Positions 61,601 to 64,000 of a stretch of DNA of 64,000 bases are shown piece by piece. Source of the stretch: Epiperipatus broadwayi (taxonomy: Eukaryota > Onychophora > Udeonychophora > Euonychophora > Peripatidae). A model generated the notes under the pieces. That model was not told the origin of the DNA. It saw only the letters and a list, made by a program, of their open reading frames with translations, and ran no database searches. The stretch is taken from contig JAQFVV010006311.1 in the NCBI GenBank assembly GCA_028023455.1, positions 2,094,147-2,158,146 of the forward strand. The letters run 5' to 3'. Position 1 is the stretch's first letter. Every line of letters begins with the position of its first letter. A program made the translations under genes and the position numbers.

Positions 61601-62177
61601 GTTTTGTAAATAAAATATAGTTAGTATACATGTGTTTATTCTTTATACTAATATTTTATTTCATTATTAATTCATTTTATTGTTAATACATTATAATTTC
61701 AGATGAACCTCAATATATTATAATTTTTTTTTAATAATGTTACATGTAATTTATTTTTACAGTATATAAATCACCTTGTTTAAATAATAAATTTCTTGCA
61801 TTAGTGTTAAGTATATATAATTATTAATTTTTTGATAAATTATAATTTGACAATATTTTCAGCCTTATATTACAAGCAAAGAACTTGCTGCATATGAGTA
61901 TGAAAGAAAAAAATCTCGGCATCAAATGTTGGAAAATCATATTCAGAAGCGTAAAGAAGATGTGGCAAGTCTTATAGAAGATGCTTTGAATGACAGTTTG
62001 AAAAAGCAAGAACACGTCTTTCTTCAAACTTATACTATTAAACCAACAGATGCAAGTTTCTTATCAAAGCAAGGAAATATTCCGAATAAAGTTAGATGGG
62101 GATCTACGACAAATAAAAGGAAGAAAAAGAATCCATTTTCTATAACCTCTAAAAAAATACTATGCAATAAAAGGTAA
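19496..62177 (+). CDS. Multi-exon host gene, C-terminal 816 residues (13 exons; possibly CPLANE1-like)
   Basis: Thirteen exons join in one frame: 19496-19670, 19757-19870, 19959-20063, 20153-20308, 20387-20566, 20765-20857, 20937-21032, 21107-21371, 34863-35010, 44111-44634, 49809-49946, 60251-60392 and 61863-62177. All have AG acceptors and GT donors, phases match at each junction, and the total is exactly 817 codons including TAA. The first exon begins in phase 0 after an acceptor, so the start codon lies upstream and unseen. The protein is hydrophilic, acidic and low-complexity up to about residue 370. A helical, coiled-coil-like stretch follows (about 395-455), then a Lys/Glu-rich segment and a basic helical C-terminus. 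I see no signal peptide or membrane segment. The order of short helix, Lys-rich linker and basic tail reminds me of the C-terminal region of ciliary CPLANE1 proteins. That is an impression, not a database result. The introns carry all the transposable elements listed here. Confidence 0.72.
19757..19870 (+). CDS. Exon 2 (phase 1-1, residues 59-96)
   Basis: Acceptor tttttgcag, donor AAAAG|gtattt. The length is 114 nt, exactly 38 codons, with split codons at both ends. It encodes a hydrophilic Asp/Ser/Lys-rich segment starting EFKSVPEKDTLS. It is the first of six consecutive symmetric 1-1 exons that could be skipped or duplicated without shifting the frame. The adjacent intron is only 86 nt. Confidence 0.72.
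19959..20063 (+). CDS. Exon 3 (phase 1-1, residues 97-131)
   Basis: Donor CAAG|gtaagt. The acceptor is ambiguous between tttaag at 19957-19958 and an AG three bases later at 19960-19961. Both keep the frame and differ by one codon. The product contains TKFPERIIPFYS, which resembles the KFSENVIWP of exon 7 and the NYSDNIIQP of exon 6. This is part of a candidate repeated exon family. Confidence 0.68.
20153..20308 (+). CDS. Exon 4 (phase 1-1, residues 132-183)
   Basis: Acceptor aatgaag, donor TCAG|gtattt. It is 156 nt (52 codons) and encodes a Glu/Gln/Asn/Lys-rich, probably disordered stretch beginning VLGSLRNNEDD. The exon opens with the same G|TG split Val as exons 5, 7 and 8 (G|TN). The acceptor has a weak pyrimidine tract, but the phase matches both neighbours. 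Confidence 0.68.
20387..20566 (+). CDS. Exon 5 (phase 1-1, residues 184-243)
   Basis: Acceptor attgaag after a T-rich tract, donor GTCAG|gtatat. It is 180 nt (60 codons). Its second half contains ADTEERIDSSPTKLIHL, which lines up with TNTEEDIKSTPFKPIDL in exon 7. This is the clearest sign of exon-level duplication in the cluster. It is otherwise polar and without a recognised domain. Confidence 0.7.
20765..20857 (+). CDS. Exon 6 (phase 1-1, residues 244-274)
   Basis: Acceptor tttttcatatag, donor CCAAG|gtatgt. It is 93 nt (31 codons). It begins EFENYSDNIIQPSVVSNEES, matching exon 7 in spacing and chemistry (aromatic-S-acidic-N-I/V-I-x-P, then acidic residues and Lys). It ends near LLPQG, like the LPVPG end of exon 7. 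Confidence 0.7.
20937..21032 (+). CDS. Exon 7 (phase 1-1, residues 275-306)
   Basis: Acceptor attcaagcag, donor TCCAG|gtattg. It is 96 nt (32 codons). It encodes VNKFSENVIWPQTNTEED and then a Pro-rich end, IDLPVPG. It is the best representative of the repeated unit also seen in exons 5 and 6 and more weakly in exon 3. The introns on either side are short (79 and 74 nt). Confidence 0.71.
21107..21371 (+). CDS. Exon 8 (residues 307-394)
   Basis: Acceptor ttatcaaatag, donor GTAAA|gtaagt. It is 265 nt, entering in phase 1 and leaving in phase 2, so it ends the run of symmetric exons. The first part is polar. The C-terminal part, DKLIWSLLQNEEYIGLQPDV, is predicted helical and hydrophobic and looks like the start of a conserved block that continues across the 13.5-kb intron into exon 9. 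Confidence 0.75.
21372..23062. other. Start of the 13.5-kb intron 8
   Basis: A+T-rich intron. It contains a GT microsatellite at 21479-21497 and an AT run near 22090-22103. No exon is supported. The ORF at 22881-23120 overlaps the foldback below and has no domain. Confidence 0.55.
21479..21497. repeat. GT dinucleotide microsatellite
   Basis: About nine consecutive TG units lie in intron 8. Confidence 0.85.
23063..23446. mobile_element. Foldback element with arms of about 140 bp
   Basis: The left arm 23063-23201 and right arm 23305-23446 are near-identical reverse complements; cggcctttcaagccaattg on the left returns as caattggcttgaaaggccg on the right. The spacer is about 103 bases, with CpGs (ggcgtgacgatagaacggtc). 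The sequence to about 23720 is also of raised G+C and may belong to the parent element. Non-coding. Confidence 0.72.
23447..26164. other. Intron 8 continued, mostly A+T-rich
   Basis: 23450-23720 keeps the raised G+C of the foldback parent, with ccaatagctgttgaacagcg near 23562. 23720-25480 is plain A+T-rich DNA. 25480-25880 is somewhat richer in G+C, starts with a C-rich tract and an AG at 25500, and remains unclassified. Confidence 0.4.
26165..29480 (-). mobile_element. Decayed RTE-like LINE, antisense copy 3
   Basis: On the minus strand it runs from the 5' sequence (29390-29460, matching 2720-2770 of copy 1) through the endonuclease to RT. The reverse complement of 27030-27060 reads as the same FVDYEKAFD-type box. 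It ends near 26165 with an atgatgataat-like tail. The 3' end lacks the segment between the GHIxRR-type tail and the terminal repeat, so it is internally deleted. A solo LTR is nested within its endonuclease region. All frames are broken. Confidence 0.72.
28452..29070 (-). mobile_element. Solo LTR nested in RTE copy 3, with 5-bp target duplication
   Basis: The insert of about 619 bp interrupts LINE sequence that is continuous in copies 1 and 2. It is flanked by ATCTG at 28447-28451 and again at 29071-29075, a 5-bp target-site duplication typical of LTR-element integration. On the minus strand it begins TGTCATATCTGACC and ends CCAAACACAATA. An AATAAA-type signal lies about 110 bases before that end. 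No internal retroelement genes are present, so it is a recombined solo LTR. Confidence 0.75.
29481..30072. other. A+T-rich intron sequence
   Basis: Nothing was recognised between the LINE and the LTR element. Confidence 0.4.
30073..30730 (+). mobile_element. 5' LTR of a decayed Gypsy-like element
   Basis: It is a direct repeat of 32597-33241 over its whole length, with shared blocks such as cagtgacttcaagtgcagag (variant catagtgacttcaagtgc in this copy) and gaataccagtctaattaatg. It ends at agcaattg, followed by a possible primer-binding region (gtgcaatcacag). The two LTRs have diverged substantially, which indicates an old insertion. Confidence 0.7.
30731..32596 (+). mobile_element. Internal region of the Gypsy-like element: gag knuckle, protease and integrase remnants
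   Basis: At 31417-31458 there is a CCHC zinc knuckle (C-x2-C-x4-H-x4-C, with a stop inside the first spacing), followed by a second, degenerate Cys pair. A retropepsin-like EIDSG motif lies at 31677-31691, then a degraded GxDW near 31910. Around 32339-32410 the frame reads ISKAKALALSHEWWPDI, as in the HHCC N-terminal zinc domain of Gypsy integrases. RT and RNase H, which normally lie between protease and integrase, are missing, and the integrase core is absent. A purine tract (ggggaag) precedes the 3' LTR. The element is dead. Confidence 0.65.
32597..33241 (+). mobile_element. 3' LTR of the Gypsy-like element
   Basis: It matches the 5' LTR, begins just after the purine-rich tract and ends at tagcaattg. 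The short ORF inside it (32889-33077) is an LTR shadow, also readable in broken form in the 5' LTR. Confidence 0.7.
33262..33281. repeat. TA dinucleotide microsatellite
   Basis: About ten AT/TA units lie next to the 3' LTR. Confidence 0.8.
33290..33625. mobile_element. Imperfect foldback element
   Basis: The outer arms, starting ttcatccatgtat near 33299 and mirrored by atacatgaatgaac near 33611, run inward to a second matched block: ataagcattgatgtataaca near 33410 against tgttatacatcaatacttat near 33516. The central loop is about 55 bases. The arms are more diverged than in the other foldbacks, so this is an older MITE-like element. Confidence 0.6.
33626..34862. other. End of intron 8
   Basis: A+T-rich, no feature recognised up to the exon 9 acceptor. 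Confidence 0.4.
34863..35010 (+). CDS. Exon 9 (residues 395-444, coiled-coil-like)
   Basis: Acceptor ataacgtag, donor AAAGAA|gtaagt. The leading A completes the Lys codon left open by exon 8. It encodes 49 further residues, starting LQDLFKTGSNIKSHARRELI. The stretch RRELINRLQELDEQMITIEQ and what follows has heptad-like spacing of Leu/Ile and suits a coiled coil. The composition and the strong consensus donor set it apart from the flanking A+T-rich intron. Confidence 0.78.
35011..35789. other. Start of intron 9
   Basis: A+T-rich with T-rich tracts. No gene is supported. It ends in a long pyrimidine run (about 35775-35803) just before the LINE. Confidence 0.4.
35790..38930 (+). mobile_element. 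Decayed family A LINE, longest copy
   Basis: It holds an APE-type endonuclease and an RT in order. The endonuclease part reads IIGIPRNSERLIMILSLALH near 36170-36230, then NLCSTHGLTITN-like sequence near 36350-36390. RT boxes are LPETHCGFKKSRSTIVMIF at 37590-37655, LVNCPSKYIHIIQFLHDGM at 37772-37830, GKQGCAFAPTLFSIF at 37892-37935 and ADDYAIF near 38050-38070. The C-terminal part includes ELFGSETSIL near 38377-38403. It resembles the abundant invertebrate LINEs whose endonuclease is often annotated as craniofacial-development-protein-2-like. Frameshifts and stops throughout show it is dead. Confidence 0.75.
39083..39321 (+). CDS. Orphan ORF fragment, Gln/Thr-rich with acidic C-terminus
   Basis: An open stretch of about 79 codons ends MRQGTSSTDDDD and TAA, containing PTHQQTQTQSRIQTQS and a MDDIYRWYM motif. 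Its balanced codon use differs from the surrounding A+T-rich DNA, so it looks protein-coding. It has no strong start codon. The possible acceptor (gtttttaag at 39082) would need phase 2, but host exon 9 ends in phase 0, so it does not join the host gene. It lies between a LINE and an LTR-like block and is most likely the C-terminus of a transposon ORF. I do not recognise the family. Confidence 0.35.
39400..41514 (-). mobile_element. Long LTR-like block of higher G+C
   Basis: On the minus strand it would start TGTTAGGACGGTCC and end AACCCGAACACA, giving TG...CA ends. The interior has raised G+C with CpG-bearing stretches and no RT, integrase or gag similarity. No matching target-site duplication was found (left flank is an AT run, right flank ttttaa), so the boundaries and the solo-LTR reading are tentative. 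The ORF at 39932-40219 on the minus strand has no recognisable domain. Confidence 0.35.
41515..41994. other. Intron 9, unclassified
   Basis: Mixed A+T-rich and slightly G+C-richer sequence (41840-41960) with no recognised gene. Confidence 0.35.
41995..43200 (+). mobile_element. 5'-truncated family A LINE
   Basis: It starts inside RT: ILLRILLNILFLVID at 42127-42171 aligns with the ILLNRMLPVID region of the longer copy. An LANYPRFIFIEQLLYVDGM-like stretch follows, and LYGSETWTL is recoverable across a frame change near 42830-42855. The C-terminal part continues to about 43190, then runs into poly-G. There is no endonuclease part. The protein is broken. Confidence 0.65.
43205..43216. repeat. 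Poly-G run
   Basis: Twelve consecutive G immediately follow the LINE 3' end. Such a run is rare in this A+T-rich window. Confidence 0.85.
43217..44110. other. End of intron 9
   Basis: A+T-rich up to the exon 10 acceptor. A short block near 43972 (cgaccccttgactgaatttc) may be a repeat fragment. Confidence 0.4.
44111..44634 (+). CDS. Exon 10, largest exon (residues 445-618)
   Basis: Acceptor tttttttgtttcag, donor TCTAAAAA|gtaagt. It is 524 nt, phase 0 to phase 2. It begins LTTKIEQLKEVEKLQLPNL, continuing the helix of exon 9. An Asn/Glu-rich spacer follows, then a strongly basic Lys/Arg/Glu helix (SLTDLIKKKRRTKQLATEI and onward, about residues 520-560), which could be another coiled coil or a nuclear/basic interaction region. 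The upstream Met in the same frame lies in the pyrimidine tract and is not a credible start. Confidence 0.8.
44635..45396. other. Start of intron 10
   Basis: A+T-rich, nothing recognised. Confidence 0.4.
45397..45689. mobile_element. Foldback built from the 8224-9055 repeat family
   Basis: The left arm (about 45397-45500) and right arm (about 45588-45689) are near-perfect reverse complements, with ccacacacagcaagctagag on the left returned on the right. Both arms and the loop match the repeat at 8224-9055 (atccctatctagtgcctact here, atccctatcaagtgcctatt there). The right side continues to about 45722 with sequence equivalent to the start of that repeat (accaccacctcttatgctt on the minus strand). 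It looks like a repeat copy turned into an inverted dimer. Confidence 0.7.
46290..46900. repeat. Decayed minisatellite with a catttgtaacagaatgaaat core
   Basis: Variants of catttgtaacagaatgaaat recur at about 46393, 46434, 46497, 46567, 46677, 46739 and 46880, each usually preceded by a variant of ccatagatttg. Spacing is irregular, mostly 40-110 bases. This is an old tandem array, since broken by indels. Confidence 0.55.
46901..47650. other. Intron 10, A+T-rich
   Basis: No gene or clear repeat up to the Tigger TIR. Confidence 0.4.
47651..49062 (+). mobile_element. Tigger/pogo-like DNA transposon, internally deleted
   Basis: The 5' terminus CAGGCAGTCCCCTAGTT is matched by AACTAGAGGACTGCCTG at the 3' end, and the element is flanked by TA on both sides (47649-47650 and 49063-49064), the target duplication of Tc1/mariner-superfamily elements. 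The inside holds a broken transposase gene (48161-48888). The length of about 1.4 kb is shorter than autonomous Tigger elements because the catalytic core is deleted. It sits in intron 10 of the host gene, on the same strand. Confidence 0.85.
48161..48888 (+). pseudogene. Tigger transposase pseudogene lacking the DDE core
   Basis: The N-terminal part encodes the pogo/CENP-B-type helix-turn-helix: MVETKMDIIRHSENGESFAS near 48229-48288, then a second HTH with DEMEKSLALWIEDQHQRAIP near 48424-48483. It has a frameshift near 48190 and stops near 48311 and 48502. From about 48520 a clean 122-codon frame runs to TAA at 48886-48888. It starts in the second DNA-binding region (LHEDWKKELKEDSAVEFVAS) and jumps straight to the family's acidic C-terminal tail (VTDEDIDELMQSHSEPLSNE). 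The DDE integrase-like catalytic domain between them is missing, so it cannot transpose itself. Confidence 0.8.
49063..49808. other. End of intron 10
   Basis: A+T-rich, no feature recognised. Confidence 0.4.
49809..49946 (+). CDS. Exon 11 (residues 619-664)
   Basis: Acceptor tttacatatag, donor CATAA|gtaagt. It is 138 nt, phase 2 to phase 2. It encodes ISEQRPNASYNWSELGAVSD, then IFEELIQKGEIDPVKFGLSG. The compact pattern of hydrophobic and acidic residues looks like a small helical module rather than linker. It is one of the most domain-like parts of the protein. Confidence 0.78.
49947..51894. other. Start of intron 11
   Basis: A+T-rich. A small block around 50900-51010 is open in short pieces but has no splice-supported, in-phase exon. 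Confidence 0.4.
51938..52741 (-). mobile_element. Solo-LTR-like insert flanked by a 43-bp repeat
   Basis: This insert of about 800 bp is clearly richer in G+C than its flanks. On the minus strand it reads TGTAGTATTTTG at the start and GGCGGATAAAACA at the end, i.e. TG...CA. A TATA-like ggtatattgact lies about 215 bases from that start. It is bracketed by a 43-bp direct repeat (51895-51937 and about 52740-52782) differing at a base or so. No retroelement genes are present. The internal short tandem repeat at 52040-52225 is listed separately. Confidence 0.55.
52040..52225. repeat. Short tandem repeat inside the LTR-like insert
   Basis: About eight diverged copies of a unit of roughly 20 bases, atgctctccaatgaatg plus a variable link (variants: gcatatgctttccaatgaat, gactgctctccaatgaatg). 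The small ORFs here on both strands only reflect this array. Confidence 0.7.
52790..53879. other. Intron 11, A+T-rich
   Basis: No supported feature. The ORF at 53396-53644 on the minus strand lacks any domain. Confidence 0.4.
53880..55900 (+). mobile_element. Probable relic of a third LINE family
   Basis: The sequence is purine-rich like the sense strand of the other LINEs. A short match to an RT A box, DIEKMFDRVNKFIL, lies near 55415-55460, preceded by decayed frames that could be endonuclease and finger regions. I see no intact motif beyond that, and both ends are guesses. Confidence 0.35.
56645..58800. mobile_element. Long LTR-like or unclassified repeat block
   Basis: Base composition changes sharply at about 56650, with CpG-containing, relatively G+C-rich ends (56690-56850 and 58560-58790) around an A+T-rich middle. 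This layout matches the blocks at 1-1240 and 39400-41514. No ORF of note is present. Terminal repeats and target duplications were not found, so its class is open. Confidence 0.3.
59246..59440. repeat. Two-copy tandem repeat, period about 97 bp
   Basis: aataaaattggctaaataat and the following sequence through gatacatatctgtaatatat occur twice in a row (starting near 59261 and 59358) with only a few differences. This is a recent local duplication within intron 11. Confidence 0.8.
59441..60250. other. End of intron 11
   Basis: A+T-rich, no feature recognised. Confidence 0.4.
60251..60392 (+). CDS. Exon 12 (residues 665-712)
   Basis: Acceptor tttttattag, donor CAAGAT|gtgagt. It is 142 nt, phase 2 to phase 0. 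It encodes FESGRTPEEKQKLWSWVKQK and then a Lys/Glu-rich helix ending near EEKHPFMAAQD. The Trp pair and the long charged helix with a Pro-Phe close recall the Lys-rich helix near the C-terminus of CPLANE1-type proteins. That is inference from memory only. Confidence 0.8.
60930..61090 (-). mobile_element. tRNA-derived SINE, antisense, with a hammerhead-like tail
   Basis: On the minus strand a box A-like ggttcagttggttaaagg (near 61058-61075) is followed by a box B ggttcgaatccc (61007-61018). The tRNA-like part has an over-long middle and no matching acceptor stem, so it is not a tRNA gene. Downstream the minus strand reads ctgaagaagagggg and then cctcttgaaacgttg (60936-60972), a stem-loop between ctgaaga and gaaac that resembles a hammerhead core. 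Confidence 0.6.
61091..61862. other. End of intron 12
   Basis: Mostly A+T-rich. 61300-61400 is slightly richer in G+C and may be repeat-derived, but nothing was identified. Confidence 0.35.
61863..62177 (+). CDS. Exon 13, probable terminal exon (residues 713-816)
   Basis: Acceptor caatattttcag. It starts PYITSKELAAYEYERKKSRH, followed by a charged helix and a basic tail (TTNKRKKKNPFSITSKK) ending CNKR and TAA at 62175-62177. The TAA overlaps a possible donor (AAAAG|gtaaaa), so read-through splicing to an exon beyond the window cannot be excluded. AATAAA at 62215 and again near 62404 would suit a 3' UTR, but such hexamers are common in this composition. Confidence 0.75.
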   Translation, partial: PYITSKELAAYEYERKKSRHQMLENHIQKRKEDVASLIEDALNDSLKKQEHVFLQTYTIKPTDASFLSKQGNIPNKVRWGSTTNKRKKKNPFSITSKKILCNKR

Positions 62178-62848
62178 AACTTGAATACTTTTATTACATG
62201 TTTGTGATGTTGATAATAAATGCTTATATGCATATTTCAAATATAGTGACTGCAGATATTACTTGTTTAAAAAAATGTAACATTTTGAAAGTAAAAGTGT
62301 GTTGTGTATGTATTATTATCAACATAACAAGAAATTTCGCTTTTAAACAGAATTATCTAACCAGTTTTACTGTTTATTATACTGTCTGTTGGACATTTTA
62401 AAAAATAAAATGGTTTGCAAATAATTTACATTTTTAATTAAATAATAGGGAATTTTCTTTACAATATATTAATCGTTACTGGTAAACTGTTGGTTGAAAA
62501 GTGAAATTTAGAGCCTCACTGAAATAAAGATCTCATGTGTCTGTGTTTGCATTAAAAACTAAGAAAATGTAATTTGTAACTCTATATCTGTGATCAGTTA
62601 TTTTAATAATACAAAAAGTTCATTAATGCTTGTGAAATATCAAATTCTGGAATAATTACATTAAAGGAATATAAGGCGAATGTCAAATTACCATCATTGT
62701 TGATTGTGATGTGCCAGTTAATACCAGAATGGGATCACAATAATTAAATGAGGGTATGTCTATAATGCAAAGCTATTTGAAAGTAATATTTAGTATAATA
62801 ATTGGATTAGGCAATTTAAGACATAGATGCATATATATAACAATCGGA
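62178..62848. other. Downstream of the host gene
   Basis: Probable 3' UTR and flank. The ORF at 62198-62401 has no domain. Confidence 0.35.
62215..62220 (+). terminator. Candidate polyadenylation signal of the host gene
   Basis: AATAAA lies 38 bases past the TAA of exon 13. A second AATAAA lies near 62404. In sequence this A+T-rich the hexamer arises by chance, so this is only a candidate. Confidence 0.25.
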
Positions 62849-63650
62849 TTCTGCTGTATCCTGAGGGTCGCTAAAGACCAGTCAGGGAGTTAAATAAAGA
62901 AACAATATACTTTGAAATGTATATATAATAAGATTTATTTAATAACAAATAATGTGGTAAAAATAACATAAAAAGGTAATAGTCCATTAATATTCATACT
63001 CTTATTATTTTCCTCAGATGAAAATAGTCTTGTTCCACACCAGGAGTAATATAGTTATTAATTATTTGTGTTTTCAAATCAAATGGCTCTTGAAACATAA
63101 ATAAACATATCTAATTTCACATATAGAATAAGTCTATTAAAGTTCACAATATGAGTGTTTACATCAGCACACACAATTTATGTTACATATTAACCATCTC
63201 CATTTCCAACTTGTCTCTTGCAGTTTGGTTAAGCTTCAGTTAATTCTCCTTCACTTGTAATAATATTTTCAATACACAAGCAAGTAACTGCTTCTTGCTT
63301 GCAATTACTCCATTTTAAACTTAATCACTGCTAATTGATCTACTAGTCTACCATTGATTATTCTTTACTGTTGATCTGTTATCACTTCAAATTAACACTA
63401 ATTTTAATTATTCTAACCATTTTAACTACTACTTCTCTCTTTTTCATTTACTGGGGGATATATATATATATATGATCTGATTTTTATTTATCTCACTTTA
63501 TTTCTATACAAATTCTATTCTAATTTAACCTAACCTATAATTTTGGGATGTTCTCTCCAGCGAATTTCTAGAGTAAATTTCTCCAATAAAGAGAATATTA
63601 TTAAAGTGAAGAAATCCGTGCATATTTACAAAAATAAATAATCTTTTATT
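62849..63650 (-). mobile_element. LTR-like block at the right end
   Basis: Raised G+C starts at about 62847 (tgctgtatcctgagggtcgc), with an antisense AATAAA (tttatt, 62935-62940) close by, the same layout as the solo LTR at 28452. If it is an LTR, its 3' end lies at 62849 on the minus strand. The other end and any target duplication were not found. Confidence 0.3.
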
Positions 63651-63689
63651 TACATTTTCAGTTTTAAACGTGCGAACATTTCATTCTAG

Positions 63690-64000
63690 AAATATGGACT
63701 TAATTTATTACTATATCTTTAAACATGTCAAATGGTTTACGTTTACCTGGAGTTTTGGGAATAACTGTCTTTTCTTTTGAAATAATTCCAACTTCATTTT
63801 TCTTCCCTCCAAACATTTATTTATCATCAGTTACTTTAACTTGGTCTGAATCCATAATTAAATCCTCCAATAAAAAATATTTTTTCTCTATTCCTTTTCT
63901 AAAGATTTATTTACATGAATATCTGATATAGTATCCTCATTATCATAGTGAAAGTGTTTAACTTCTTTTCAACTCCCACCCATTCTGTAATTTTTCTATT
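63690..64000 (-). pseudogene. Broken minus-strand coding stretch running off the window
   Basis: On the minus strand about 40 codons (roughly 63710-63822) read MFGGKKNEVGIISKEKTVIP then KTPGKRKPFDMFK. Just upstream in the same frame is EKKYFLLEDLIMDSDQVKV, separated by an in-frame TAA. Farther upstream coding-like sequence (HYDNEDTISDIHVNKSLEKE) continues in another frame. The codon choice and sense look genuine, but a stop and a frameshift break it. It may be the C-terminal part of a retroelement ORF upstream of the LTR-like block, or a gene fragment. I do not recognise the family. Confidence 0.35.

Overview
The window is metazoan nuclear DNA, very A+T-rich (roughly three quarters A+T by eye). 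It holds GT-AG introns up to about 13 kb, non-LTR retrotransposons, tRNA-derived SINEs, foldback elements, LTR elements and a Tigger-type DNA transposon. Nothing is prokaryotic: there are no operons, Shine-Dalgarno sites or CRISPR arrays. I cannot name the species. The mix suggests an A+T-rich invertebrate.

The only host gene I can support lies on the + strand. Thirteen exons from 19496 to 62177 keep one open frame across every junction (phases 0-1-1-1-1-1-1-1-2-0-2-2-0) and encode 816 residues ending at a TAA. The visible part starts inside the gene. No initiator exon was recognised upstream, so the N-terminus is missing or lies outside the window. Eight exons are packed into 1.9 kb (19496-21371). 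Five more are scattered over the next 41 kb and separated by repeat-filled introns. The product looks like the C-terminal part of a large, low-complexity, coiled-coil-containing protein. A ciliary CPLANE1-like identity is possible but unproven, so no symbol is given. Exons 2-7 are all multiples of three with phase 1-1 ends, and several appear to encode diverged copies of one motif of about 30 residues.

Layout: 1-1240 is an LTR-like block of higher G+C. 2520-9360 holds two decayed RTE-like LINE copies head to tail, the second split by a duplicated repeat. 9745-9970 is a near-perfect foldback. 10344-10440 is a SINE. 14266-14560 is an inverted repeat with ribozyme-like cores. 15760-18500 is an antisense LINE (family A). 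19496-21371 is the exon cluster. 23063-23446 is a foldback. 26165-29480 is an antisense RTE copy with a nested solo LTR (28452-29070). 30073-33241 is a gutted Gypsy-like LTR element. 33290-33625 is a foldback. 34863-35010 is an exon. 35790-38930 and 41995-43200 are family A LINE copies flanking a long LTR-like block (39400-41514). 44111-44634 is the largest exon. 45397-45689 is a foldback. 46290-46900 is a decayed minisatellite. 47651-49062 is a deleted Tigger element with TIRs. 49809-49946 is an exon. 51938-52741 is a solo-LTR-like insert. 53880-55900 is a probable LINE relic. 56645-58800 is an LTR-like block. 60251-60392 is an exon. 60930-61090 is an antisense SINE. 61863-62177 is the last exon. 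62849-64000 is LTR-like, with a broken minus-strand coding stretch running off the end.

Apart from the host gene, essentially everything recognisable is a mobile-element relic, and every coding relic carries stops or frameshifts. No clearly new biological system is evident. The best leads are the duplicated exon motif, the two sets of hammerhead-ribozyme-like cores, the Tigger relic that kept a clean C-terminal ORF, and the repeat-built foldbacks.
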